In this document: piece by piece, positions 25,688-36,817 of the stretch | How positions within the stretch are numbered: the stretch's first letter is position 1 | How the letters are laid out: each line of letters starts with the position of its first letter | Assembly (NCBI GenBank): GCA_001464965.1 | Contig: LNEJ01000049.1 | Coordinates: forward strand, 43,199-107,198 | DNA: 64,000 nt | Reading direction: 5' to 3' | Source: Gammaproteobacteria bacterium Ga0074134 | GTDB taxonomy: Bacteria > Pseudomonadota > Gammaproteobacteria > Ga0077554 > Ga007554 | Notes under the pieces: model-generated | What the model saw: only the letters and a program-made list of their open reading frames with translations | Told to the model about the DNA's origin: nothing | Database searches by the model: none | Position numbers and translations under genes: made by a program

Positions 25688-26911
25688 ATGTTATCCGGCA
25701 TTGCAAGAAGAGAATCGGGTTCAGCCCGCGCCATGAAGACCCCGCACCTCGACTTGCTGCTGGACATCCTCGCCCAGCCCACCGCTCCCTTTCGCGAGGA
25801 GCATGTTATCGCCACCGTGACCCGTGTGCTGGAACAGGCGGGGGTGCCGTTCTTTGCCGACCCGCTGGGTAATCTGGTCGTCGGCGCAGCATCGCACGCC
25901 GAATACCTGCGTCTGGTACGGGGAGAGCGGAGCGAGGGGCCAAGCACTGAGCCGTTACGGGTATTTATCGCGCATATGGATCATCCAGGGTTTCATGGGG
26001 TGGAGTGGCTTTCCCCGCGCCGCCTCAAGGTGCAGTGGCATGGCGGCGCGCCAGTCAAGCATCTGACAGGCGCATCGGTGTGGCTGGCCGATAGCCATGG
26101 CTGGACAGGATCGGGCACGCTTTCCCGCGTCAAGCTCACCGCCTCGAAACGCAGTATCGACACTGCCGAGGTACACATCAGTACCCCGCTGGATTTACCC
26201 GCCAACAGGCTGTACGGCGGTTTTCAATTCCGCGCCCCGGTATGGCGCAGCGGCAAAAGGCTTTATACCAAGGCCGCCGATGATCTGGTAGGTGTATTTG
26301 CCATTGTTGCCACCGCGCTCGCCTTGTTCGGCAAGCGTCGCGCCGCACAACCGATACCGTTCCTGGGCCTCCTCACCCGCGCTGAAGAGGTTGGCTTCAT
26401 CGGTGCCATCGGCCATTTCGAGCTTGGCTGGCTCGCCCAGAGCCAGGGGCGGCGGCCCGTCGTGTGCGTGAGCCTCGAAGCATCCCGCACACTGCCCGGC
26501 GCGATTGTAGGCAAGGGACCCGTGGTGCGCCTTGGCGACCGGCGCACCGTGTTCAACCCAGGCACGCTCAAGGTGCTTGCCGACGTGGCGGAACAGATCC
26601 TGCCCGGCAGCCACCAGCGCCGCATCATGGACGGCGGAACCTGCGAAGCGACCGCCGCGACCGCCTACGGCTTTCCCTCCATCGGCATCTCGGTGCCGCT
26701 CGGCAACTACCATAACCAGGGCTTCGAAGGCGGCCCCGATTGCAAACGGCCCGGCGGCCCGGCCCCTGAATTTGTCCATCTGGATGACATCGCAGGCGAG
26801 CTTGATCTGTGCCGCGCCCTTATGAAAACCGGCCTGCCGTGGGACGACCCCTGGAAAAAACAGCGCCAACTTTTGCAAAAAAACCTGCGTCACTACCGTA
26901 AACTCTTGTAA
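25688..26911 (+). CDS. M42-family glutamyl/tetrahedral aminopeptidase-like protein
   Basis: 407 residues with AAGGGG eight bases before the ATG; a second possible start is MKTPHL at 25733. Dinuclear metal-site motifs appear in M42 order: FIAHMDHPGFHG, AADDLVGVFA, TRAEEVGFIGA (catalytic Glu pair), SLEAS and GGTCEATAA. M42 peptidases form large oligomers that trim small peptides in the cytoplasm. The gene is followed within ten bases by an rRNA methyltransferase gene, so the two are probably co-transcribed. Confidence 0.8.
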   Translation: MLSGIARRESGSARAMKTPHLDLLLDILAQPTAPFREEHVIATVTRVLEQAGVPFFADPLGNLVVGAASHAEYLRLVRGERSEGPSTEPLRVFIAHMDHPGFHGVEWLSPRRLKVQWHGGAPVKHLTGASVWLADSHGWTGSGTLSRVKLTASKRSIDTAEVHISTPLDLPANRLYGGFQFRAPVWRSGKRLYTKAADDLVGVFAIVATALALFGKRRAAQPIPFLGLLTRAEEVGFIGAIGHFELGWLAQSQGRRPVVCVSLEASRTLPGAIVGKGPVVRLGDRRTVFNPGTLKVLADVAEQILPGSHQRRIMDGGTCEATAATAYGFPSIGISVPLGNYHNQGFEGGPDCKRPGGPAPEFVHLDDIAGELDLCRALMKTGLPWDDPWKKQRQLLQKNLRHYRKLL

Positions 26912-26920
26912 GACCTCCAC

Positions 26921-28222
26921 ATGCCGATGAAACACCGCCAAAACACCGCCGCCACACCCCCCCGCCATACTCAAATCCAGCAAGCCATCGAGCTGCTGCG
27001 CATTATCCTCAGCCAAGGCGGCCGCCCCGCCGACAAACACATGGAGGCCTACTTCCGTCAGCACAGAAACATGGGCGGACGCGACCGGGGGTTTGCCGCC
27101 GAAACCGTCTATGGCTGCCTGCGGCGACGGCGTTTTCTGGAATATCTCGCACAGGACACCTCAAGCGAGGCGCTGGTGATGGCCTATCTGCTAGCGACGC
27201 AAGGCTGGAGCGCGCGGGCGCTTACGGAAGCGGGTTTTGAGGGAGCAGTAGACGCGCTGGTCACCAGGGTACGCACCCTGGATAAATCCACTCTGCCGCT
27301 GGAAGTGCGCACCGATCTGCCCAACTGGCTGCTCGAACGGCTGCTCGCGCAACTCGGCGAGGCCGAAACCATCACATTGGCCGACGCCCTCAACCAACCC
27401 GCTCCTGTCGATTTGCGCGTCAACACCCTCAAGGCCGACCGTGACACCGTGGCACGGCGCCTCGCCGAGGAAGGCTTTCCTGTTGAATCAACCCCCTATT
27501 CTCCCGCGGGCCTGCGGCGAAACGAACGAACACCGTTGTTCAACAGCGCCAGCTTCAAGGAAGGTTTGTTTGAGATCCAGGATGAAGGCAGTCAATTGCT
27601 GAGCCTGTTGCTTGAACCCCGGCGGCGCGAGATGGTGGTGGATTTCTGCGCCGGGGCGGGGGGGAAGACCCTACATCTGGGTGTGCTGATGGCCAATACC
27701 GGTACGCTGTATGCTTTCGACACGTCACCAAAACGCCTGGAAGGCATGAAGCCCCGCCTCATTCGTGCCGGACTCGACACCGTGCGCATGATCACCATCG
27801 CCCACGAGCGCGATATGCGCGTGCAACGCCTGCATGGCAAGATTGATAGGGTGCTGGTGGATGCCCCCTGTTCCGGCACTGGCACGCTACGGCGCAACCC
27901 GGATATCAAATGGCGGGAGATCAACCTGCCGGAGATCATCGCCACGCAACAACGCATCCTTGCCGCCGCCGCGAACCTGCTCAAGCCCGGCGGGCGCCTG
28001 GTCTATGCCACATGCAGCCTGCTGACGGAAGAAAACGAAGATATCGTGCGCGGCTTCCTCGCGCAAAACCCCGGCTTCCACGCACTGCCCGTTCAGGACA
28101 TCCTGGCACGCCGGCAGATCCATATCGAAAACAGCAACGGCGCGGATGGCGCGCTACGCCTGTATCCCCACCGCCACGGCACCGACGGGTTTTATGCGGC
28201 TGTCCTGGAGAGGGCCAAGTAG
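26921..28222 (+). CDS. RsmB/NOP2-type 16S rRNA m5C methyltransferase
   Basis: 433 residues. An N-terminal NusB-like helical region precedes the SAM domain. FCAGAGGKTLHLGVLM is the SAM motif, DAPCSGTGTLRRNPDIKW carries one catalytic cysteine and YATCSLLTEEN the other. The double-cysteine layout is diagnostic of m5C methyltransferases. RsmB modifies C967 of 16S rRNA, but fmt and def do not lie beside it, so it may be a paralogue with another target. It follows the M42 peptidase by ten bases. Confidence 0.85.
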   Translation: MPMKHRQNTAATPPRHTQIQQAIELLRIILSQGGRPADKHMEAYFRQHRNMGGRDRGFAAETVYGCLRRRRFLEYLAQDTSSEALVMAYLLATQGWSARALTEAGFEGAVDALVTRVRTLDKSTLPLEVRTDLPNWLLERLLAQLGEAETITLADALNQPAPVDLRVNTLKADRDTVARRLAEEGFPVESTPYSPAGLRRNERTPLFNSASFKEGLFEIQDEGSQLLSLLLEPRRREMVVDFCAGAGGKTLHLGVLMANTGTLYAFDTSPKRLEGMKPRLIRAGLDTVRMITIAHERDMRVQRLHGKIDRVLVDAPCSGTGTLRRNPDIKWREINLPEIIATQQRILAAAANLLKPGGRLVYATCSLLTEENEDIVRGFLAQNPGFHALPVQDILARRQIHIENSNGADGALRLYPHRHGTDGFYAAVLERAK

Positions 28223-28362
28223 TGTTTTACAGAGGATCTAAAAAAATAACTCCGGAAACTGTGACGAAGTTCATAGTTAAAACGACAGTTTGGGACTAGA
28301 CTCCCAAAAAATATGATTGCATAATCTGTATTGTGATTTTTTCGTCAAAGGAGAGAAAAACC

Positions 28363-28686
28363 ATGAGCCGTATAAATTTTGCCGGATTGGTGTTGGTGGT
28401 GTCGGCAAGCTTGATTGCCCCGGCACACGCGGACGGTGTGGATGGCAGCGCAGTGATCGGCGGCGCCCTGGGCGGTGCTGCTGGCGCAGCGATTGGCTCG
28501 GCAGCGGGCGGACGCAACACGGCTATTATCGGAAGCGCTATCGGCGCCGCGGCAGGCACGGCGATAGCCACCCAAAGGCATGAGCGTGATTATCGTGACC
28601 GCGGCCGGCATCGCGGTGACCATAGGCATCGTGGCAACCACCGTGGGCATCACAAGGGACACAGGCACGATCACCATGACGATTAA
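28363..28686 (+). CDS. secreted glycine-zipper protein with His-rich tail
   Basis: 107 residues from MSRINFAGLV with GGAGAGAAAAACC upstream. Signal peptide ends near APAHA. A glycine-zipper hairpin follows (VIGGALGGAAGAAIGSAAGG and AIIGSAIGAAAGTAIA). The last ~35 residues are almost all His, Arg, Gly and Asp. Glycine-zipper proteins associate with envelopes; the tail could bind metal ions such as nickel, zinc or copper, which is inference. It appears monocistronic. Confidence 0.78.
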   Translation: MSRINFAGLVLVVSASLIAPAHADGVDGSAVIGGALGGAAGAAIGSAAGGRNTAIIGSAIGAAAGTAIATQRHERDYRDRGRHRGDHRHRGNHRGHHKGHRHDHHDD

Positions 28687-28707
28687 GCCGCGCCTGGCTT
28701 GATCCCA

Positions 28708-28730
28708 AACGGCCCCTGCCGGGGGCCGTA
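28708..28730. terminator. hairpin between convergent genes
   Basis: ACGGCCCC, TGCC, GGGGGCCGT lies between the convergent glycine-zipper and tolC genes. T tracts on either side are short (ACTTATTTT on +), so termination strength is uncertain. Confidence 0.5.
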
Positions 28731-28731
28731 C

Positions 28732-30054
28732 TTATTTTAGCCAGCCATTGACCTGTTCAAGGTCGGCCAGCGAGATCATCCCTGCGGCCTGCTTCAGGCG
28801 CAGGGTGTTGACCAGGTAGTCATAGCGTGCGCGCGACAAATCGCGTTTGGCGCGGTACAGGTCGCGCTGCGAGTTCAGCACATCAATAGTGGTTCGGGTG
28901 CCGACCTCCATCCCGGCCTCGGTGGCGTCCAGCGCGCTCTGGCTGGATACCACGGCCTGCTTCAGCGCCCCGACGCGGCTGATGCTGGCGGTTACATTCA
29001 GGTAGCTGTCGCGGGTCTGGCGTGAAGCGGCACGGGTTTGCTGTTCCTGGGTTTCCATGGCCTGATTGAGACGATATTGCGCCTCGCGGATGCGCGAGCT
29101 GACCGCGCCGCCCTGGTAGAGTGGTACGCTCAGCTGCAAGCCGATCGCGCTATCCAGCGTTTCTCTGGCACCAAAAGCACCCCCGGAAAATCTTGAATAG
29201 CCGTGGCTTGCCACCGCATCTACCACCGGATAATGACCGGAGCGCTGCAGGTCGATGGTTTGGCTGGCGACTTCCGTGGCAGCTTGGGCTGATATCAGTT
29301 GAAAATTCTGTTTGAGGGCTGTATCCACCCATTTCTCCACGTCCTGCGGGTCAGGCGATGCCAGCGGTATTTGTTCAGCCAGGCCACGCAGGGATTCGGG
29401 GAGCGTGCCGGTTACCTCGCGCAACGCCTCGCGGTTACTGGACAGGAGTTTTTGCGCATCAACCTCTTGGCTTACCGCCAGGTCAAAGCGAGCCTGGGCC
29501 TCGTTCACATCCGTGATGGCTACCAGCCCCACATCGAAACGCCGTTGCGTCTGCTCCAGTTGGCGCCCTATCGCCTCTTTTTCGGCGCGCGCGAACTCCA
29601 CTGTGTCGGCGGCCGCCAGCACCTCGAAATAACGCTCAGAGACCCGCAGCAGCAGAGCCTGCTGTGCTGCGTTATAGTCCGCCTCAGCCTGGCGGGTACG
29701 GGCGTCCGTCTGACGCAACTGCACATAGTAATCGCGGTGATAAATAGGCTGATTGAGGTTGAGAGTCAAACCTTCATTGGTAAAATTGAACGTGCCGCCA
29801 CGACCCAAAAAACCGCCGCTCAAAAATTCCTGCCGGCTGCGAGTGATATTGGAATTGAGGCTCAGCTGCGGACGAAACAACGCCAGACGCTGATTGCGCG
29901 TCTCCTGTACCGCCTGCCACGCCGCTTCAGCGGCTTTGACCTGGGGGTCGCTGTCAACCGCGAGGCGATAGGCGTCGAGCAGATTTTCCGCATTTGCGCT
30001 GGAGGCAATAGCCAGCAGCGTTGCAATCAAGAGCGGAGAGTTTTTTTTGATCAT
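28732..30054 (-). CDS. tolC: TolC-family outer membrane efflux channel
   Basis: 440 residues with a signal peptide ending SSANA. Two tandem outer-membrane efflux repeats are visible: ENLLDAYRLAVDSDPQVKAAEAAW and the second around LISAQAATEVASQTIDL. The latter half contains LSVPLYQGGAVSSRIREA, a conserved TolC stretch, and VGTRTTIDVLNSQRDLYRAKRDL. TolC is the common outer-membrane duct for type I secretion and multidrug pumps. The upstream pcm and rhodanese genes form the usual gammaproteobacterial operon. Confidence 0.92.
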   Translation of the reverse strand: MIKKNSPLLIATLLAIASSANAENLLDAYRLAVDSDPQVKAAEAAWQAVQETRNQRLALFRPQLSLNSNITRSRQEFLSGGFLGRGGTFNFTNEGLTLNLNQPIYHRDYYVQLRQTDARTRQAEADYNAAQQALLLRVSERYFEVLAAADTVEFARAEKEAIGRQLEQTQRRFDVGLVAITDVNEAQARFDLAVSQEVDAQKLLSSNREALREVTGTLPESLRGLAEQIPLASPDPQDVEKWVDTALKQNFQLISAQAATEVASQTIDLQRSGHYPVVDAVASHGYSRFSGGAFGARETLDSAIGLQLSVPLYQGGAVSSRIREAQYRLNQAMETQEQQTRAASRQTRDSYLNVTASISRVGALKQAVVSSQSALDATEAGMEVGTRTTIDVLNSQRDLYRAKRDLSRARYDYLVNTLRLKQAAGMISLADLEQVNGWLK

Positions 30055-30065
30055 GGGGGCAGCTC

Positions 30066-30392
30066 TTAGTAGGTGGGCATGTTCGGGTCAACGTCGCGTG
30101 CCCAGGCGGCGACGCCGCCTGTCAGGTTGACAATATTTGTGAACCCCGCCTGCTCCAGATAGACGGCCACACGCTGGCTGCGCATCCCGTGATGGCAGAT
30201 GACGATAGTCTCCTGCTGTGCGTCGAGATCACGGCAGACAGCGGGCACCTGTGACATGGGGATATTCCGCGAACCTTCGATATGACAGGTTTGAAATTCC
30301 CAGGGTTCGCGTACGTCCAGCAGCAAAGGTGCCGGATTGGCCTGTTCAAGGTATTGTTTAAGTTGGGTGGCGGTGAGGTGATTCATGGCCAT
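30066..30392 (-). CDS. single-domain rhodanese
   Basis: 108 residues: one rhodanese domain with LLLDVREPWEF, the active-site loop CHHGMRS (Cys thiol nucleophile) and NLTGGVAAWARDVD. It would transfer sulfane sulfur from thiosulfate or another donor to cyanide or thiol acceptors. It sits 11 bases upstream of tolC and about 40 bases downstream of pcm, an order found in many gammaproteobacteria. The biological acceptor is unknown. Confidence 0.92.
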   Translation of the reverse strand: MAMNHLTATQLKQYLEQANPAPLLLDVREPWEFQTCHIEGSRNIPMSQVPAVCRDLDAQQETIVICHHGMRSQRVAVYLEQAGFTNIVNLTGGVAAWARDVDPNMPTY

Positions 30393-30434
30393 GCTCCACT
30401 ATATATTAGAGATAAATTATATTCTAATAATTAC

Positions 30435-31076
30435 TTAGAATACAAATTGGGGCGGCTGTCCGGCGTGCAGCAGTGCCGCGACGCTGGTTTCAAAAAGGCT
30501 CTCCCGCGCCCCGCCATGAGTGACGAGAACGGCTTCCATCACTGGCGGTTCACCGAGGATTGCCACCATGCGGCCGCCGGGTTTCAGCGCGCGCAGAAAA
30601 GATTCCGGCAGCACGGGAAGTGAGCCGGTAATGGCTATGACATCGTAAGGGCCGTGTTTATCCCATCCCTTGGCGGCGTCGCCGGTTTCCAGCGTCACGT
30701 TATGGATACTGTGTCCGCTGAGTGCGCGTTGCGTGCTCTGTACGAAGTCAGGGAGGATGTCCACGCTGTATACATGCTTGCCCAGCTTGGCCAGCAACGC
30801 TGTGAAATAACCACTGCCTGTTCCGACCTCCAGTATAATGTCAGAGGGTTCGATGGCCAGCGCCTGCAACAGCCGCGCCTCAACCTTGGGCTCCATCATC
30901 ATCTGGCCGTGGCCAAGGGGGATCATGATGTCGGCAAATGCCAGGTCGCGGTACTGCGCGGGGACAAACTCTTCACGCCGGGTGCTCGTGATCAGGTCAA
31001 GAATGCCCGGATCCAGCACCTCCCATGTGCGGATCTGCTGTTCGACCATGTTAAAGCGGGCTTGTTCTACGTCCAT
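30435..31076 (-). CDS. protein-L-isoaspartate O-methyltransferase family protein
   Basis: 213 residues. The N-terminal MVEQQIRTWEVLD and RREEFVPAQYRDLAFAD precede the SAM motif ILEVGTGSGYFTALLA. GDAAKGWDKHGPYDVIAITG is the post-I region, and CPGGR-like LKPGGRMVAILG follows. It matches the PCMT family variant that starts the pcm-rhodanese-tolC operon rather than the stationary-phase pcm next to surE and rpoS. The enzyme methylates isoaspartyl residues to start their repair, though this subfamily has not been clearly tested. Confidence 0.87.
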   Translation of the reverse strand: MDVEQARFNMVEQQIRTWEVLDPGILDLITSTRREEFVPAQYRDLAFADIMIPLGHGQMMMEPKVEARLLQALAIEPSDIILEVGTGSGYFTALLAKLGKHVYSVDILPDFVQSTQRALSGHSIHNVTLETGDAAKGWDKHGPYDVIAITGSLPVLPESFLRALKPGGRMVAILGEPPVMEAVLVTHGGARESLFETSVAALLHAGQPPQFVF

Positions 31077-31230
31077 CCTTATCCACCATTTTTCTAAAAA
31101 AGAGGCTAAACGGGTAGGTTAAGCGGTTTGTATGCCGGACACAAGGCGCATTCGGCTTGCAAATTGCCGCTACATAATATAATTTTGGGCTAAATTCGGC
31201 TAGCGGGGGTTATTAGCGCCCCTGCGCGCC

Positions 31231-31311
31231 TGCTGGGGGTGCCTCGTATCAGGCGAGGCTGAGATATACCCTTTGAACCTGATCCGGTTAATTCTGGCGT
31301 AGGGAAGCAGT
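31231..31311 (+). promoter_or_regulatory. TPP riboswitch upstream of thiC
   Basis: CTGGGGGTGCC, GAGGCTGAGATATACCC, TTTGAACCTGATCCGG and TAATTCTGGCGTAGGGAAGCA match the thi-box/TPP aptamer in order and spacing. It lies about 120 bases before thiC. Binding of thiamine pyrophosphate is expected to turn off thiC expression. Confidence 0.96.
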
Positions 31312-31431
31312 ATCACAATGCAGTTTTCGCCTGTGACATCTGTTCACGGGATGCCGATACCATTTCCCATTCCTTCCCTGCGCTTATTTCCGAATACGGT
31401 AGTGTTTGCCGGATCCTTTGTAGAGGAATAG

Positions 31432-33309
<1,878 letters not shown>

Positions 33310-33408
33310 AATTATCCTGGAAACGGCCGTTGACTGCTTCTTTGGACGATCAGTAATATGTTTCAGAGGGGTTTTGTCACACCCTGCCGTTTCTAGGATT
33401 ATCGAAGC

Positions 33409-33436
33409 GGGGCGGGCACCCGGTGTCCGTCCCTTT
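33409..33436 (+). terminator. thiC terminator
   Basis: GGGCGGGCACC, CG, GGTGTCCGTCCC then TTTT, with a small internal loop. It lies about 100 bases past the thiC stop and immediately before the next gene. Confidence 0.6.
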
Positions 33437-33450
33437 TCATGGAAAATATT

Positions 33451-33846
33451 ATGGCCGCTGTCATCCCCATTTACCCTGCAATCCCGTCCGAGCTCAAGTG
33501 CGGCTATTGCACCAACTCCAAGTGCTGCACCTACATCACCCAACACATCGCCACCCCGCGCTCCAAGCACGATTTTGACCACCTGCTGTGGCAGGTGTCG
33601 CATCAGAACGTCAATGTATACAAGGACAAGGACGGCTGGTACCTGCTGGTAAACAATACCTGCCTGCATCTCCAGCCCGGCGGGCGTTGCGGCATCTATG
33701 AAACGCGGCCCGAGGTGTGCCGCAACCACTCCAATGACTACTGCGAATACGACGCCCCCGCCGAGGACGGCTTCGAGCTGTTTTTCGATGGCTATGAAGC
33801 GTTGCTTAAATACTGCAAAAAACGCTTCAAAGGCTGGGGGAAATAG
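33451..33846 (+). CDS. YkgJ-family cysteine-cluster protein
   Basis: 131 residues from ATG 33451 (GGAAAATATT upstream); the ATG at 33439 abuts the thiC terminator. Eight cysteines in CGYCTNSKCC, NTCLHL, GRCGIYETRPEVCRNH and DYCEYD define the YkgJ family, which is thought to bind an iron-sulfur or zinc cluster. Some relatives are called zinc/iron-chelating domain proteins. No function is established; it is probably cytoplasmic. Confidence 0.87.
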   Translation: MAAVIPIYPAIPSELKCGYCTNSKCCTYITQHIATPRSKHDFDHLLWQVSHQNVNVYKDKDGWYLLVNNTCLHLQPGGRCGIYETRPEVCRNHSNDYCEYDAPAEDGFELFFDGYEALLKYCKKRFKGWGK

Positions 33847-33977
33847 TCGCGGGTCTCCGCGTCAAAGGGTGGGTTTACCCAAAGGGCAGCGCGAAGCCTG
33901 CTCCCAGCGCCATCGCGGGCGGCGATGGAGGTAAAGCATGGCTGGCGAGAACTGCCCCCCTTATCGCTATCGTGGTC

Positions 33978-34013
33978 TGTCCCCTATTTCCTTAGTGTCC
34001 CCTATTTCCTTAG
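33978..34013 (+). repeat. two tandem copies of an 18-base unit
   Basis: TGTCCCCTATTTCCTTAG occurs twice in immediate succession, between ykgJ and the convergent PEP-CTERM gene. No further copies were noticed in the window. Confidence 0.8.
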
Positions 34014-34032
34014 TAGTAGTAAACCCTCAGGA

Positions 34033-34797
34033 CTATGGATTTCCCCGTGTTGGTCGACGGCGCTGCTTGGCGGCGGCCAGCAAGCCAAGACCACCCCCCA
34101 GCAACAGCATGAGTGAGCCGGGTTCTGGCACGGTTGCAGCCTTCGTGGTAACGCTCACGTTCAGGTTATCCATAGCCCATGATTCATCGGCGAGACTCTG
34201 GTTGCCCGGGCCAAAAATGAAAAACTCAATGGTTGCTGATGAAGCCGTATGCGCAAAGTTGGCAAAGACTGGATCGGCTCCGAAATTATAGGCGCTGTCG
34301 GTGTAAAAACTGCCAGGGCCAGAAAACCCCAGGTCGACGTGACGGGCGAGCTCTACGCCAGCAGGTGGAACATAGCTCTGGATCTGACTCGGTAATGCAT
34401 TGGCAAATGATTCGCTAAACAGTGTATTGCCATCAAATACGATTTTGAAGAAATCACCCGATGGAAATGTACCGGTGCCGTCAAGCGAATCAATGGCCGC
34501 GAACAGGAATGCGAGACTGATGGTGTCATGGGCAGGCAGGTTGTTAAGTGTCAGCGTCACGGTATTGCCGGTGGCACTGCGCAGGAAGTTTCCGCCAAAC
34601 TGATTACCCACGGGGCCAAGTCCGGCGTACCCTTGAACACCAGTGAGCGTAGCACTGCCTGGTGAAATTTCTGAGGGTAGAGTTCCGTTAAAATCCGTAG
34701 AGAATACAGTAATGGGTGCGGAGAACGCTGTGCTGGAAAATCCAGCGCAGAGACTAAGGGTGATTGCCGTAGCAAGGAATTGTTTGCGTAGTAACAT
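34033..34797 (-). CDS. PEP-CTERM sorting domain protein
   Basis: 254 residues with a signal peptide (LSLCAGFSSTAFSA). The body is a beta-rich, cysteine-poor domain of no recognised family. The C-terminus VPEPGSLMLLLGGGLGLLAA plus KQRRR is the PEP-CTERM signal: the VPEP motif, a hydrophobic helix and an Arg cluster. EpsH-type exosortases recognise this tail and the mature protein is released or attached to exopolysaccharide. No exosortase gene is in the window, so it must be encoded elsewhere. Confidence 0.85.
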   Translation of the reverse strand: MLLRKQFLATAITLSLCAGFSSTAFSAPITVFSTDFNGTLPSEISPGSATLTGVQGYAGLGPVGNQFGGNFLRSATGNTVTLTLNNLPAHDTISLAFLFAAIDSLDGTGTFPSGDFFKIVFDGNTLFSESFANALPSQIQSYVPPAGVELARHVDLGFSGPGSFYTDSAYNFGADPVFANFAHTASSATIEFFIFGPGNQSLADESWAMDNLNVSVTTKAATVPEPGSLMLLLGGGLGLLAAAKQRRRPTRGNP

Positions 34798-35148
34798 AGT
34801 GTTCTCCAGTGAGAAGTTATGCCGAAATTTTAAGTTGATGCGGCCACAGGAAAGCTATTGGAGCGACACAAGTTTCAATTTCAGGCAGGGGATCAATATC
34901 CCCGCGTCTAAAATTATGTGCAAAGATAGCGCCAATAAAATTTTATTATTATAAATCAGGTTGGTATATATTTTTTTGTGATGATGGTAAATAAGGAGAT
35001 GTAAAGTTTATCGACATATTTTCTTTGTACAACGATATCATAATGATGCTATAATGTGAATATTATTATAATATTATCAATTGCTTAGTCGTAATTTTCA
35101 GGATTTTAGGCTTGATATGGGCGTTGTAAGATTTTCCGACATATTGAA
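34798..35148. other. AT-rich intergenic stretch
   Basis: About 350 bases markedly richer in A/T than its surroundings from about 34950 to 35110, with TAATATTATAATATT-like runs. No ORF. It likely contains the PEP-CTERM promoter at the left; nothing else is identified. Confidence 0.5.
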
Positions 35149-35337
35149 TTAACCTCGGCCAATGGGCGAGGGGGTGCTCTGCACCCTGAGCAAGGCTTTT
35201 TTACGTTGATGCTGCCAGAGACGATAGCCTAAAAGAATGGCCAACGCGCGTAAGGCGTAATGGTAGGGCGTCAATAGGCGTAGCCGTATTGCGCCGGATG
35301 TAAACGCGAAGTGGGAGAGTGCGCTCGGCACGCGCAC
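35149..35337 (-). other. short ORF, possible gene remnant
   Basis: A 62-codon frame with a coherent hydrophobic-basic stretch (LRLLTPYHYALRALAILLGYRLW) and no ribosome-binding site. It resembles the C-terminal end of a transposase-like or similar protein but I cannot name it. The surroundings are non-coding and look decayed. Confidence 0.25.
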
Positions 35338-35449
35338 CCAAACCGATCAACGAATTGGCGATGCCAAAAAAACGAACACACACTGACAAGGAGAGCAACG
35401 GGTAGAGTAGAGAGCAGGCTACTTATTCCGTAGGCCCGACATATCTGTT

Positions 35450-35650
35450 ACCGCCCCTTTCGTTTGGCGGTGCCTCATTAGCCTTGCTATAGTCCACATC
35501 GCCTGCCCTCCCTCATCAAACCGTACGTGCAATTTTCCCGCATACGGCTTTCCGATGTTCTTCACACCAAGGCATACGCAGTTTTGCCCGTCCTGTGTTT
35601 GTTAGCGCGACTGAGGTGATCGCGTCTGCGCACTCGCCATCGAGCACGTA
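35450..35650 (-). mobile_element. probable group II intron remnant
   Basis: Minus-strand CGGAAAGCCGTATGCGGGA and GCACGTACGGTTTGATGAGG match the sequence that commonly occurs in bacterial group II introns beside the reverse-transcriptase frame. No reverse-transcriptase ORF or domain V is intact nearby, so only a scar remains. The match is from memory of intron sequences. Confidence 0.5.
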
Positions 35651-35837
35651 ATGAGCGATGGTAGACCCCCTCATCTACACGCCGTCATCATCCCGCCCCC
35701 CCCCGAGGCGCACACCCCACCCAACCCAAAGCGCGAATTTCCCCGCGCCCGCCACGAATCCCAGGCGTATTTTCCGTGGCGGGCGAAGCGGCTCGATGGA
35801 AAAAGCGACTGGCCGTAAGGTGAAAAGGGCTGACCGT

Positions 35838-36755
35838 CTACGCGTCAAACAATCCGTCGACCGACAGGTAGCGTTCGCCGCTATCGTAGCAGAAGGTTAA
35901 TACGCGGCTGCCATCCGCCATGTCGGGCAGCTTTTGGGCAACGGCGGCAAGGGAGGCGCCGGAGGATATGCCGATGAAGATGCCTTCTTCTTTGGCGCAA
36001 CGGCTGGCATAACGAAATGCGTCCGTATGATCGACCTGGATAATGCCGTCCAGAATCTCCGTGTTAAGAATCGCGGGCACGAAGCCCGCGCCGATCCCCT
36101 GGATGGGATGCGGGCCACGCGCTCCACCACTGAGCACCGGAGATGCGGCCGGTTCCACCGCGAACACCTTGAGGCCTGGGTTTGCCTGCTTCAATATCTC
36201 GGCGCAGCCCGTGATATGGCCGCCCGTGCCAACCCCCGTAATGAGGTAATCAATACCTTCGGGGAAATCGGCAAGGATCTCGCGCGCCGTGGTTTGGCGA
36301 TGCACCTCGGGATTAGCTTCGTTCTCAAACTGCTGCGGCATCCAGGCGTTCTTCGTTTCGGCCATGAGTTCATTTGCGCGTTCGATCGCGCCTGGCATTC
36401 CCTTTTCTTTTGGCGTGAGCACCAACTGCGCGCCGAGGGCGGCCATGTAGCGGCGCCGCTCGATGGACATGGATTCGGGCATCGTCAGAATCAGCCGGTA
36501 TCCACGCGCCGCAGCCACTATGGCCAGACCGATGCCGGTATTGCCGGAGGTCGGTTCGATGATCACGGTATCTTTATTGAGCAATCCTTTGCGCTCGGCG
36601 GCATCTATCATGGCAACGGCGATACGATCCTTGATGCTCCCGCCAGGATTCGCACGTTCCAGCTTCATCCAAACCTCTATGCGCTTATCAAACAGCCGGT
36701 TGATACGCACATGGGGGGTATGGCCGATGGTTTCCAGAATATTAGCCGCTTTCAT
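35838..36755 (-). CDS. cysK: cysteine synthase A
   Basis: 305 residues. The PLP lysine is in [14 protein letters not shown] and the phosphate loop in [28 protein letters not shown] and [12 protein letters not shown] complete the beta-family fold. The C-terminal YDSGERYLS is typical of CysK. O-acetylserine plus sulfide gives cysteine. It is preceded on the same strand by ilvD at about 60 bases, without evident functional link. Confidence 0.94.
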   Translation of the reverse strand: MKAANILETIGHTPHVRINRLFDKRIEVWMKLERANPGGSIKDRIAVAMIDAAERKGLLNKDTVIIEPTSGNTGIGLAIVAAARGYRLILTMPESMSIERRRYMAALGAQLVLTPKEKGMPGAIERANELMAETKNAWMPQQFENEANPEVHRQTTAREILADFPEGIDYLITGVGTGGHITGCAEILKQANPGLKVFAVEPAASPVLSGGARGPHPIQGIGAGFVPAILNTEILDGIIQVDHTDAFRYASRCAKEEGIFIGISSGASLAAVAQKLPDMADGSRVLTFCYDSGERYLSVDGLFDA

Positions 36756-36817
36756 GGTTTCCCTCTCTGTGTATGTGTGGATTCTGAACGGACGCGCCAG
36801 TGTACACCTATATCACT

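Noticed and set aside
26195-27064. 289-codon minus-strand frame across the M42 and RsmB-like genes
   Set aside because: It spans the junction of two real genes in antisense and has no motif.
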